A stretch of 64,000 bases of DNA from Amycolatopsis australiensis (lineage in GTDB: Bacteria > Actinomycetota > Actinomycetes > Mycobacteriales > Pseudonocardiaceae), in assembly GCF_900119165.1 (NCBI RefSeq), contig NZ_FPJG01000006.1, positions 62,001 through 126,000 of the forward strand, written 5' to 3'. The notes under the pieces were generated by a model, which was not told the origin of the DNA, did no database searches, and worked only from the letters and a program-made list of their open reading frames with translations. Made by a program: the position numbers and the translations under genes. Of this stretch, positions 42,304 to 49,314 are shown piece by piece. How positions within the stretch are numbered: position 1 is the first letter of the stretch; every line of letters starts with the position of its first letter.

Positions 42304-42412
42304 CGTGCGGCGGCGCGCTCCGCATCACGTTCGGCTCAGTCGTGTGCTGCGGCGGCGCCGACCGATGGGCCGGTGCTGGTGATCACGGCGCACGAATGCG
42401 GCCTGGTGCGGC

Positions 42413-43189
42413 CTACATCGCGCGGGTGAACGGAGCGAAGCGGAGGGAGGCGTCGCCCGGAAGCGTGCGGCCGCCGAGGACCAAGCGCGGCGCGGGAGCG
42501 CCCGGGACGAGCCCCCGCTCGCGGACCCACGCGATGAGCCCGGGGAACCGGAAGTCCGGGTCCACCCGGACCTCGCCCGGCACCGTCCGCGCCACCCCGC
42601 GGATCAGCGCCTTCGCCGCGTCCTCGGAGTGGGCGACGACCGGGCCGATGACCGTCACGTGCCCGATGTCCGTCCCGAACGCGAAGCCGCCGTCCACCAC
42701 GAACGGCGTCCCCAGCCGCTCCAGCAGCGGGCGCCGGTCGACGCCGTGGGCCCGCCGGTCCAGCTCGAAGACGCCGGACCCCGGCTCGGCGCCCGGGCCG
42801 CCGTCGTCGGCGAACGTCCCGGCGTGTCCCTGGCAGCCGCCGTCCGCGACGAAGCCCATCGACTCGTACAGCGGCCGTCCGGACGTCGACGCGTGCAGCC
42901 AGACCACCCGGTCGCCCGCGGCCGAGACGGCGTGCGCGGTGATGGCCCGGCCGAGCCCCCGCCGCTCGTACCGGGGCGCGACCAGGACCATCGAAATCGA
43001 CGCCACCGAGCCGAACGCCACCAGGGCGGCGGTGGCGGCCAGCCCGTCGCCGTCCGGGGCGTCCACCCCGAACACCTGCCCGACGTCGTGCAGCAGCCGC
43101 CACTTCGGCGGCTCCCGCGGCCACGACCGGGACTCGGCCAGGCCGGAGCAGGCGGGCAGGTCGGCGGCCGTCAAGGTCCGGATCTCCAT
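42413..43189 (-). CDS. GNAT-family N-acetyltransferase, two-domain
   Basis: A 258-residue acetyltransferase. The N-terminal GNAT domain contains the acetyl-CoA loop [20 protein letters not shown] and the C-terminal strand [13 protein letters not shown] second GNAT-like fold follows ([20 protein letters not shown]). The substrate is unknown. It diverges from accD5 across a 54-base gap. Confidence 0.87.
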   Translation of the reverse strand: MEIRTLTAADLPACSGLAESRSWPREPPKWRLLHDVGQVFGVDAPDGDGLAATAALVAFGSVASISMVLVAPRYERRGLGRAITAHAVSAAGDRVVWLHASTSGRPLYESMGFVADGGCQGHAGTFADDGGPGAEPGSGVFELDRRAHGVDRRPLLERLGTPFVVDGGFAFGTDIGHVTVIGPVVAHSEDAAKALIRGVARTVPGEVRVDPDFRFPGLIAWVRERGLVPGAPAPRLVLGGRTLPGDASLRFAPFTRAM

Positions 43190-43243
43190 GGACGTTGCCT
43201 ACGCCACACGCGAAGTGACCGACAAGTAGTTAAGCTCCCGGGA

Positions 43244-44881
43244 ATGAGCAGTGCGACGGAGCCGCTCGGGACGCCGCCCGAGGACGAACCGGACATTCAC
43301 ACCACGGCCGGCAAGCTGGCCGACCTGTATCGCCGCTACGACGAGGCGGTGCACGCGGGTTCGGCCCGCGCGGTGGAGAAGCAGCACGCCAAGGGCAAGA
43401 AGACCGCGCGCGAGCGGATCGAGCTGCTGCTCGACGAGAACTCGTTCGTCGAGCTCGACGAGCTCGCCCGGCACCGCTCGACCAACTTCGGCCAGGAGAA
43501 GAACCGCCCGTACGGCGACGGCGTCGTCACCGGCTACGGCACCGTGGACGGCCGCCCGGTCTGCGTGTTCAGCCAGGACGTGACCGTCTTCGGCGGCAGC
43601 CTCGGCGAGGTCTACGGCGAGAAGATCGTCAAGGTGATGGACCTGGCGATCAAGACCGGCCGCCCGATCATCGGCATCAACGAGGGCGGCGGCGCGCGTA
43701 TCCAGGAAGGCGTCGTCTCGCTCGGCCTCTACGGCGAGATCTTCAACCGCAACGTCAAGGCGTCCGGCGTGATCCCGCAGATCTCGCTGATCATGGGCGC
43801 CAACGCGGGCGGGCACGTCTACTCCCCGGCGCTCACCGACTTCATCGTCATGGTCGACGAGACCTCGCAGATGTTCATCACCGGTCCGGACGTCGTCAAG
43901 ACGGTCACCGGCGAGGACGTCACGTTCGAGGAGCTCGGCGGCGGCCGCACCCACAACACGAAGTCCGGGGTCGCGCACTACCTCGGTTCCGACGACGAAG
44001 ACGCGATCGCGTACGTCAAGGAACTGCTCTCGTACCTGCCGCAGAACAACCTGTCGGACCCGCCGGAATTCGAGCCGCCTGCCGACCGGCCCGGCTTCTT
44101 CGACGACGTCACCGACTCCGACCGCGAGCTGGACACGATCATCCCGGACTCGCCGAACACCCCGTACGACATGCACGAGGTGATCACCCGGGTCCTCGAC
44201 GACGGCGACTTCCTCGAGGTCCACGAGCTGTTCGCGCCGAACATCATCGTCGGCTTCGGCCGCGTCGACGGCCACAGCGTCGGCGTCGTCGCCAACCAGC
44301 CGACGCAGTTCGCCGGCTGCCTCGACATCGACGCGTCCGAGAAGGCCGCGCGGTTCGTCCGCACCTGCGACGCGTTCAACATCCCGGTGCTCACCTTCGT
44401 CGACGTCCCGGGCTTCCTCCCGGGCACCGACCAGGAGTGGAACGGCATCATCCGCCGCGGTGCGAAGCTGATCTACGCCTACGCGGAGGCCACGGTCCCG
44501 CTGGTCACGGTCATCACGCGCAAGGCGTTCGGCGGCGCGTACGACGTCATGGGCTCCAAGCACCTCGGCGCCGACATCAACCTCGCCTGGCCGACCGCGC
44601 AGGTCGCGGTGATGGGCGCCCAAGGCGCGGCGAACATCGTCCACCGCAAGACCCTCGCGAAGGCGGCGGAAGAAGGTCGTGACGTCGACGCGTTGCGCGC
44701 CGAGCTGATCCAGGAGTACGAGGACACGCTGCTGAACCCGTACGCGGCGGCCGAGCGGGGATATGTCGACTCGGTGATCGTGCCGGCGCACACCCGCGGG
44801 CACGTCGCGCGGGCGCTGTCGCTGCTGCGGAACAAGCGCGAGACGCTGCCGCCCAAGAAGCACGGGAACATCCCGCTGTGA
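43244..44881 (+). CDS. accD5: Acyl-CoA carboxylase beta subunit (propionyl-CoA carboxylase type, AccD5)
   Basis: A 545-residue carboxyltransferase of the AccD5/PccB class, which moves carboxyl from biotin to propionyl- or acetyl-CoA, giving methylmalonyl-CoA for fatty acid, polyketide and mycolic-type synthesis. The N- and C-terminal crotonase-like domains are complete, with oxyanion loops [13 protein letters not shown] and [20 protein letters not shown]. It is followed by the epsilon subunit with a GTGA overlap. Its partners AccA3 (56302) and BirA (25802) are in the same window. Confidence 0.95.
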   Translation: MSSATEPLGTPPEDEPDIHTTAGKLADLYRRYDEAVHAGSARAVEKQHAKGKKTARERIELLLDENSFVELDELARHRSTNFGQEKNRPYGDGVVTGYGTVDGRPVCVFSQDVTVFGGSLGEVYGEKIVKVMDLAIKTGRPIIGINEGGGARIQEGVVSLGLYGEIFNRNVKASGVIPQISLIMGANAGGHVYSPALTDFIVMVDETSQMFITGPDVVKTVTGEDVTFEELGGGRTHNTKSGVAHYLGSDDEDAIAYVKELLSYLPQNNLSDPPEFEPPADRPGFFDDVTDSDRELDTIIPDSPNTPYDMHEVITRVLDDGDFLEVHELFAPNIIVGFGRVDGHSVGVVANQPTQFAGCLDIDASEKAARFVRTCDAFNIPVLTFVDVPGFLPGTDQEWNGIIRRGAKLIYAYAEATVPLVTVITRKAFGGAYDVMGSKHLGADINLAWPTAQVAVMGAQGAANIVHRKTLAKAAEEGRDVDALRAELIQEYEDTLLNPYAAAERGYVDSVIVPAHTRGHVARALSLLRNKRETLPPKKHGNIPL

Positions 44882-45096
44882 GCGCCGGAAAGCCGCTGCT
44901 GCGGGTGGTCCGCGGCAACCCGAGCGACGCCGAACTGGCGGCGCTTACGGCGGTCGTCGCCGCGGCGTCGGTCGCGAAGGCACCGGAGAAGCCGAAGCCG
45001 CGTACGTCGTGGTGGGGCGATCGCGCCGCTTTGCTGCGTACGCCGCTTCACCCCGGCGAAGGCGCTTGGCGCGCTTCGGGCTTGCCTCAGCGGTAA
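44878..45096 (+). CDS. accE5: Acyl-CoA carboxylase epsilon subunit (AccE5)
   Basis: A 72-residue small subunit with the actinobacterial AccE pattern: [20 protein letters not shown] at the N-terminus and a Trp-containing C-terminus ([20 protein letters not shown]). It binds and stimulates the AccA3-AccD5 core. Its GTG overlaps the accD5 stop by four bases, so translation is coupled. Confidence 0.93.
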   Translation: MSAGKPLLRVVRGNPSDAELAALTAVVAAASVAKAPEKPKPRTSWWGDRAALLRTPLHPGEGAWRASGLPQR

Positions 45097-45116
45097 TCCG
45101 GGGCCGCCCTGGCCGC

Positions 45117-45575
45117 TCAGCGCTGGACGGTGTCCAGAAATACCGTCGGGACCTCGTTCTCGCTGACGATGCGGCCCAGCAGCGCGGCCAGCCGGTCGCG
45201 GTCCGGGGCGGGGAGGCCGGTGGCGAGGTCGTCGACCCGGCGGCACGTCGCCGCGTAGAAGTCCTCGGCCAGGTCGCGGCCTTCCCGGGTCAGGACGACG
45301 TGGACCGCGCGGCGGTCGTCCGGGTCGGGCTCGCGGCGCACGAGCCCGCGCCGGACCGCGCGGTCGACCAGGCCGGTCAGGCTGGACTTCTCGAGGCCGA
45401 GCGTCGCGCCGAGGTCGCTCATGCCGTAGGGCCGTCCCATGAGCACGCACAGCAGCTGCCCCTGCTGCACGGTGAGCCCGTACTCGCGGGCCGACTCGGC
45501 GTACACGGCGTTCACCAGGAACGACGCCCGCACGAGCCCGGCCACGACACCGAGCTCCTCCCCGTGTTTCCCCAT
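45117..45575 (-). CDS. MarR-family transcriptional regulator
   Basis: A 152-residue MarR protein: YGLTVQQGQLLCVLMGRPYG, helix-turn-helix MSDLGATLGLEKSSLTGLVD and wing DPDDRRAVHVVLTREG. It lies 9 bases downstream of the LLM oxidoreductase gene on the same strand. The two dyads at 46495-46537 upstream of that gene are its likely binding sites, making the operon self-controlled. Confidence 0.92.
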   Translation of the reverse strand: MGKHGEELGVVAGLVRASFLVNAVYAESAREYGLTVQQGQLLCVLMGRPYGMSDLGATLGLEKSSLTGLVDRAVRRGLVRREPDPDDRRAVHVVLTREGRDLAEDFYAATCRRVDDLATGLPAPDRDRLAALLGRIVSENEVPTVFLDTVQR

Positions 45576-45584
45576 CGCACCAGC

Positions 45585-46478
45585 CTACTTCGCGACGGCT
45601 TCCCGCACGGCGGGCACGATCTCCTCGGCCCAGCGCGCGGCGGCCGTCTCGTCGGGGGTGCTGCCGCCCGGCCCGAAGAGCACGAACCCGGCGGCGCCGT
45701 GCTCCAGCACCGCGCCGGTCAGCTCCTCGATCCACTGGGCCGGGGAGCCGCCGATCCAGCGGCCGTCGTCGGCGCGGGTCTTCGGCAGCGGCTCGGCCGT
45801 GATGCGGCCGGGGAAGTTGTAGACGGTCGCGATGTCGGCCGGATCGCGGCCGGCGTCGACGGCGGCCTTGTCGATGATCGGGCGGGACGTGCGGTAGCGC
45901 TCGCTGAGCCAGTCGGCGGCGTGACCGGGCATCCAGCCGTCGGCGACCCGGCCGGTGACGGCGAGCGACTTCGGCCCGACCGATCCCGTCCACACGGGCG
46001 GCATCGGTGCCGCGGCCGGCTCCAGGTTCGTGACCTGGTGGAACTCGCCGTCGAAGGTGACGGGGTCGCCGCCCCCGCCGAGCAGCTTCACCAGCCGGAT
46101 GCCCTCCTCGAACGCGCGGACGGCCTGCCCGGGGGTCAGCTTGGTGAATCCGAGCCGCGCGATGTCGTCCCACAGCCCGCCGACGCCCATGCCGAGCACG
46201 ATCCGGCCGCCGGTCAGCTCCGACAGCGACGAGACGGTGCGGGCGAGCATCGGCGCGGGACGCGTCGGCAGGTTGGTGACGCTGACCAGGCCGGAGATCC
46301 GCCGGGTGCGGCCGAGCAGGACGCCGATCTCGGCGTAGGCGTCGAGGCGGTCGGCGTAGTAGGGGTGGTCGGAGACGGTGAGCAGATCGAGCCCGGCACG
46401 GTCGGCCCGCTCGGCGAGCTTCAGGGTCGCCGCGACGTCGGCCACCGCCGTGGAGACGCCGATGCCGAAGTGAGTCAT
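45585..46478 (-). CDS. LLM-class F420-dependent oxidoreductase
   Basis: A 297-residue luciferase-like monooxygenase-fold enzyme, probably F420-dependent: FGIGVSTAVADVAATLKLAE, DLLTVSDHPYYADRLDAYAE, RISGLVSVTNLPTRPAPMLA and GGRIVLGMGVGGLWDDIARL are family blocks. It forms a two-gene operon with a MarR regulator. Redox of a xenobiotic or natural product is likely; the substrate is unknown. Confidence 0.9.
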   Translation of the reverse strand: MTHFGIGVSTAVADVAATLKLAERADRAGLDLLTVSDHPYYADRLDAYAEIGVLLGRTRRISGLVSVTNLPTRPAPMLARTVSSLSELTGGRIVLGMGVGGLWDDIARLGFTKLTPGQAVRAFEEGIRLVKLLGGGGDPVTFDGEFHQVTNLEPAAAPMPPVWTGSVGPKSLAVTGRVADGWMPGHAADWLSERYRTSRPIIDKAAVDAGRDPADIATVYNFPGRITAEPLPKTRADDGRWIGGSPAQWIEELTGAVLEHGAAGFVLFGPGGSTPDETAAARWAEEIVPAVREAVAK

Positions 46479-46494
46479 GATTCCTCCCAGTTTT

Positions 46495-46537
46495 AGTTCG
46501 TCCTACGAACTGATAATACATTGTTCTTAGCACGAAC
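46495..46537 (-). promoter_or_regulatory. Two MarR-type operators upstream of the LLM oxidoreductase operon
   Basis: Site 1, AGTTCGTCCTACGAACT at 46495-46511, has perfect 7-base arms. Site 2, TGTTCTTAGCACGAACT at about 46521-46537, keeps GTTC and GAAC. They lie about 26-27 bases apart, centre to centre. Between them is an AT-rich stretch (TGATAATACA) suited to a promoter. A G-A-A-C-T half-site is shared by both. Confidence 0.7.
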
Positions 46538-46603
46538 TACCTGCGGTTCGCCAGGTGCTGGTGGCGGCGCGGAAATCCGGTTCCCTCCCGGCGGCGCACC
46601 CGC

Positions 46604-46609
46604 TACCGT
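46604..46609 (+). promoter_or_regulatory. Possible -10 box for the Y RNA / rsr transcript
   Basis: TACCGT at 46604-46609 fits TAnnnT and would start transcription near 46616-46618, exactly at the outer stem CCCGG of the first RNA. A -35 box at 17 bases (TTCCCT at 46581) is weak, so this is tentative. Confidence 0.35.
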
Positions 46610-46702
46610 GGTGCTCGCCCGGTGCGGCGGTGAGGGTTACTTCTCCGGTATTCCTTGGGTTCGACTCCCGAAAGCCTTCACCACTTCGATCTCGGGTCCA
46701 CC
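46608..46702 (+). ncRNA. Y-RNA-like RNA 1 (simple form with a T-arm-like hairpin)
   Basis: The outer stem pairs CCCGG (46618-46622) with TCGGG (46692-46696), with GTGG (46608-46611) and CCAC (46698-46701) able to extend it. The inner stem pairs GGTGAGGG (46629-46636) with CCTTCACC (46675-46682), all eight positions with one G-U. The 3' internal loop holds CTTCGATC. Inside is a hairpin with a 7-base loop TTCGACT (46660-46666) that fits the tRNA T-loop consensus, stem TTGGG/CCCGA. RNA 2 downstream has the same two stems and the same flanking words (GAGGGYTACTTC, TTCGATCTCGGG), which supports a real RNA family. RNA ends are estimates. Confidence 0.65.
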
Positions 46703-46715
46703 AACTTCATCACGC

Positions 46716-46744
46716 ACTCCCGGTGCGAGCACGACCTCGGGAGT
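46716..46744 (+). ncRNA. Short hairpin between the two Y-like RNAs (possible degenerate third copy)
   Basis: ACTCCCG (46716-46722) pairs perfectly with CGGGAGT (46738-46744). The arms contain the same CCCGGTGCG and CTCGGG words as the outer stems of both neighbouring RNAs, but the inner part is only 15 bases. It may be a deleted Y RNA copy or a processing/termination hairpin; there is no U-tract. Confidence 0.4.
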
Positions 46745-46755
46745 CACGGCCGCAC

Positions 46756-46896
46756 CGATGCCCGGTGCGCAGGCGAGGGCTACTTCCACTGTCAATGGGC
46801 AGGTCGGGGGTTCGAATCCCTCCCGGGCCGCGGGGCCCGGTAGCTCAGCCAGGCAGAGCAGCAACGTTCCTTCACCGAATTCGATCTCGGGCATCG
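46756..46896 (+). ncRNA. YrlA-type Y RNA with circularly permuted tRNA mimic
   Basis: Outer stem: CGATGCCCG (46756-46764) pairs perfectly with CGGGCATCG (46888-46896). Inner stem: GGCGAGGG (46772-46779) with CCTTCACC (46869-46876), one mismatch and one G-U. Above it a bridging stem at 46794-46800/46861-46868 leads to a tRNA-like head in permuted order: T arm (GGGGG, loop TTCGAAT, CCCTC, 46806-46822), acceptor strand CCGGGCC (46823-46829), tetraloop GCGG, acceptor strand GGCCCGG (46834-46840), TA, then D arm GCTC/GAGC (46843-46859) with GG in the loop. Bacterial YrlA RNAs bind Ro60 (Rsr) by the basal stem and carry a tRNA-like module; rsr starts 38 bases downstream. Exact RNA ends are estimates. 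Confidence 0.85.
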
Positions 46897-46910
46897 CCGT
46901 GGCCGTGGCT

Positions 46911-46927
46911 CCCTCACTTCGAGGGGG
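46911..46927 (+). promoter_or_regulatory. Hairpin masking the rsr ribosome binding site
   Basis: CCCTC (46911-46915) can pair with GAGGG (46921-46925) around ACTTC. The GAGGGGG is the only ribosome binding site for the ATG at 46934 (6-base spacing). Folding would hide it, suggesting rsr translation is held low or opened by a partner. Confidence 0.5.
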
Positions 46928-46933
46928 AACGAA

Positions 46934-48517
46934 ATGAGCAAGTTCAACACCGCCCGCGCGCCCGCCGCGACCTCACCGGTCCGCGGCGAGGCGACGCCGT
47001 CCGCCGTCACCCACCAGGGCGCTCCCGGCTACGCGCGCGACGCCCGGTCCGAGCTGTTCCTGCTCGCCGTCACGAACATGGTCGGCGAGCACACCTTCTA
47101 CGAGTCCGCGGACGCGCGCGACACGCGCTTCACCGCGCTCGTCCACGCCGCGACCCTGAAGGATCCACAGTGGACGGCCCGGTTCCTGGGCTGGCTGCGG
47201 TCCGAGGCGAACCTGCGCACGGCGTCGCTGGTCGGCGCGGCCGAGTTCGCCAAGGCGCGGCGCGACGCGGGGCTCGACGGGCTCGGCCGCCAGGTCGTCG
47301 CCGACGTCCTGCAGCGCGCCGACGAGCCCGGCGAGCTGCTCGCGTACTGGACTTCGGTGCACGGCAGGAACGTCCCGAAGCCGGTCAAGCGCGGCATCGC
47401 GGACGCGGCCCGGAAGCTCTACGACGAGCGCGCGTACGTCAAGTGGGACTCGGCGGCGCGGGCGTTCCGGTTCGCCGACGTCCTGGAGCTGACGCACCCG
47501 GCCGCACGCGACACCGCGCAGGGCGAGCTGTTCAAGCACATCCTCGACGAGCGGCACGACCGCGGGAACCCGCTGCCGGAGACCCTCGGGGTACTGCGGG
47601 CCCGCGCCGAGCTGACGTCGTGGGAGGTGCCGCGCCGCCGCGCCCTGCTCCAGCGCCCGGACGCGGCGGACGTGCTGCGCGCGGCGGGCATGACGTGGGA
47701 GTCGGTCGCCGGCTGGCTGCAGGGACCGCTGGACGCGCGCGTCTGGGAGGCGCTGATCCCGTCGATGGGCTACATGGCCCAGCTGCGCAACCTGCGCAAC
47801 TTCGACGAGGCCGGTGTCTCGGACGAGGTCGCGCAGCGCGTCGCGGCGCGGCTGGCCGATCCGGGTCAGGTCGCGAAGTCGCGCCAGCTGCCGATGCGGT
47901 TCCTGTCGGCCTACCGGGCCGCGCCGTCGCTGCGCTGGGCATGGGCGCTGGAGCAGGCGATCGCGCATTCGCTGGCGAACGTGCCGCGGCTGCCCGGGCG
48001 GACGCTCGTGCTCGTCGACACGTCGTCGTCGATGAACATGGGCTTCAGCCGGGACGGCACGCTGATGCGCTGGGACGCGGCCGCGGTGTTCGGGCTCGCG
48101 CTGGGCCGTCGGTGCGCGGACGCCGATGTCGTGTCGTTCTCCGACCGCCTGCTGGGCGGTACCCGGACGAAGGTGTTCAAGCTGCGCCCGGGTGGCTCGC
48201 TGCTCAGCGACGTCGAGCGCTGGAAGTCCGGCGGGTTCTTCCTCGGCGGCGGCACCAACACGGCCGGCGCAGTGAAGAAGCACTTCGCGAAGCACGACCG
48301 CGTCGTGATCCTCACCGACGAGCAGGCCGTGTACGGCGACGTCGGGCACGCGCTGCCCGCCCAGGTGCCGCTGTACACGTGGAACCTGGCCGGCTACCGG
48401 TTCGGCCACGCGCCGTCCGGCTCGGCGAACCGGCACACGTTCGGCGGCCTGACCGACCAGGCGTTCCGGATGATCCCGCTGCTGGAGGCGGGCCGGAACG
48501 CCGACTGGCCGTTCTGA
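46934..48517 (+). CDS. rsr: TROVE domain protein, bacterial Ro60 orthologue
   Basis: A 527-residue Ro60-like protein. Residues about 20-350 form the TROVE HEAT-repeat ring (ELFLLAVTNMVGEHTFYESA, FTALVHAATLKDPQWTARFL, MAQLRNLRNFDEAGVSD). The C-terminal von Willebrand A domain has MIDAS residues DTSSSM, GGGTNT and LTDEQ. In Deinococcus and Salmonella, Rsr binds Y RNA at the ring surface, and the complex assists exonucleases such as PNPase in RNA decay and rRNA processing. The Y-like RNAs directly upstream fit that partnership. No RtcB ligase gene is adjacent. Confidence 0.95.
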   Translation: MSKFNTARAPAATSPVRGEATPSAVTHQGAPGYARDARSELFLLAVTNMVGEHTFYESADARDTRFTALVHAATLKDPQWTARFLGWLRSEANLRTASLVGAAEFAKARRDAGLDGLGRQVVADVLQRADEPGELLAYWTSVHGRNVPKPVKRGIADAARKLYDERAYVKWDSAARAFRFADVLELTHPAARDTAQGELFKHILDERHDRGNPLPETLGVLRARAELTSWEVPRRRALLQRPDAADVLRAAGMTWESVAGWLQGPLDARVWEALIPSMGYMAQLRNLRNFDEAGVSDEVAQRVAARLADPGQVAKSRQLPMRFLSAYRAAPSLRWAWALEQAIAHSLANVPRLPGRTLVLVDTSSSMNMGFSRDGTLMRWDAAAVFGLALGRRCADADVVSFSDRLLGGTRTKVFKLRPGGSLLSDVERWKSGGFFLGGGTNTAGAVKKHFAKHDRVVILTDEQAVYGDVGHALPAQVPLYTWNLAGYRFGHAPSGSANRHTFGGLTDQAFRMIPLLEAGRNADWPF

Positions 48518-48523
48518 AAGACG

Positions 48524-48572
48524 TCCGTGAATGCCACATCGAGGGACACTTGGTCCGGGTGTGGCATTCACG
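48524..48572 (+). terminator. Hairpin terminator after rsr
   Basis: CCGTGAATGCCACA (48524-48537) pairs perfectly over 14 bases with TGTGGCATTCACGG (48559-48572), loop of 21 bases, followed by CTTTT. It lies 7 bases past the rsr stop. Similar long palindromes are common between genes in this group of actinomycetes. Confidence 0.8.
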
Positions 48573-48611
48573 GCTTTTCGGAGCGTGCACGGACGGTCAC
48601 GGAACCGACCG

Positions 48612-48650
48612 TGGACCAGGTACTGGTCTGCGCCGTATAGTCCACGTGGA
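48612..48650 (+). promoter_or_regulatory. Promoter and PadR-type operators for padR-MFS operon
   Basis: A -10 box TATAGT (48636-48641) follows a -35-like TGGACC (48612-48617) at 18 bases. Overlapping it is the dyad GACCAG-GTA-CTGGTC (48614-48628), and a second perfect dyad TCCACGTGGA covers 48641-48650. A repressor bound here would block RNA polymerase. PadR, encoded next, is the natural candidate. Confidence 0.6.
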
Positions 48651-48687
48651 ATAACCGACGAGGAGTCATCCGAAGGGACTAACGATC

Positions 48688-49314
48688 ATGGCCTCGGCCA
48701 AGCTGACCCCGCTCGGCCTCGCCGTGCTGGAACTGCTGCACGAGAGGCCCATGCACCCGTACGAAATGGCTGTTCTCATGCGGGAGCGGTACGTCGACAC
48801 GAGGGTCAACGTGAAGGCGGGATCGCTCTACCACACCGTGGAGCGCCTGCAGCGCGACGGATTCATCGAGGTCGTCGACACGCAGCGTGACGGCAGGCGG
48901 CCGGAGCGGACCGTCTACGGCATGACGCAGGCCGGCCTCGACGAGTTCAACCGCCGCGGCCGTGAACTGCTGGGGGACCTCGTCAAGGAGTACCCGGCGT
49001 ACCTGTCCGGGCTCGCCGTCATCGACGAGCTCGGCAAGGAGACCGCACTGCTCGAGCTCGAGCACCGGATCACCCGGCTGCGCGCGAACGTCGCGGCCGA
49101 CCGGGCCGTCCTCGACCACCTCGCCGCGGAGGGGACGCCGGAGATCTACTGGCTCGACTGGCGCTACCAGTGCGACCACCGCAAGTTCGAGCTCGAGTGG
49201 ACCGAGCGGCTCCACGAAGACCTGAAGTCCGGGCGGATCCCGTTCCAGGACTGCGCCGAACCCGAGCTCACGCTCATCACCAGGGAAGACGACGATGAAC
49301 GCAAGACAAGCTAA
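48688..49314 (+). CDS. PadR-family transcriptional regulator
   Basis: A 208-residue PadR protein: winged helix (LTPLGLAVLELLHERPMHPY to VKAGSLYHTVERLQRDGF and GMTQAG), then the helical dimerisation domain typical of the longer PadR/Vir group. Its 3' end overlaps the transporter gene by 20 bases, so it is likely the local repressor of that pump. Confidence 0.93.
   Translation: MASAKLTPLGLAVLELLHERPMHPYEMAVLMRERYVDTRVNVKAGSLYHTVERLQRDGFIEVVDTQRDGRRPERTVYGMTQAGLDEFNRRGRELLGDLVKEYPAYLSGLAVIDELGKETALLELEHRITRLRANVAADRAVLDHLAAEGTPEIYWLDWRYQCDHRKFELEWTERLHEDLKSGRIPFQDCAEPELTLITREDDDERKTS

Noticed and set aside
43199..44863. A 554-codon open frame opposite accD5
   Set aside because: Low-complexity Arg/Asp/Val composition and no domain; the + strand encodes an intact carboxyltransferase.
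46801..46860. A canonical tRNA gene, suggested by perfect T-loop and D-loop sequences
   Set aside because: The T arm comes before the D arm, the acceptor strands are joined by a GCGG loop, and there is no anticodon loop between D and T arms. The order is that of a permuted mimic, not of a normal tRNA.
46555..48654. A 699-codon frame covering the Y RNA region and rsr in another frame
   Set aside because: Arg/Pro/Ala-rich composition, no motif, and it conflicts with the well-conserved TROVE protein.
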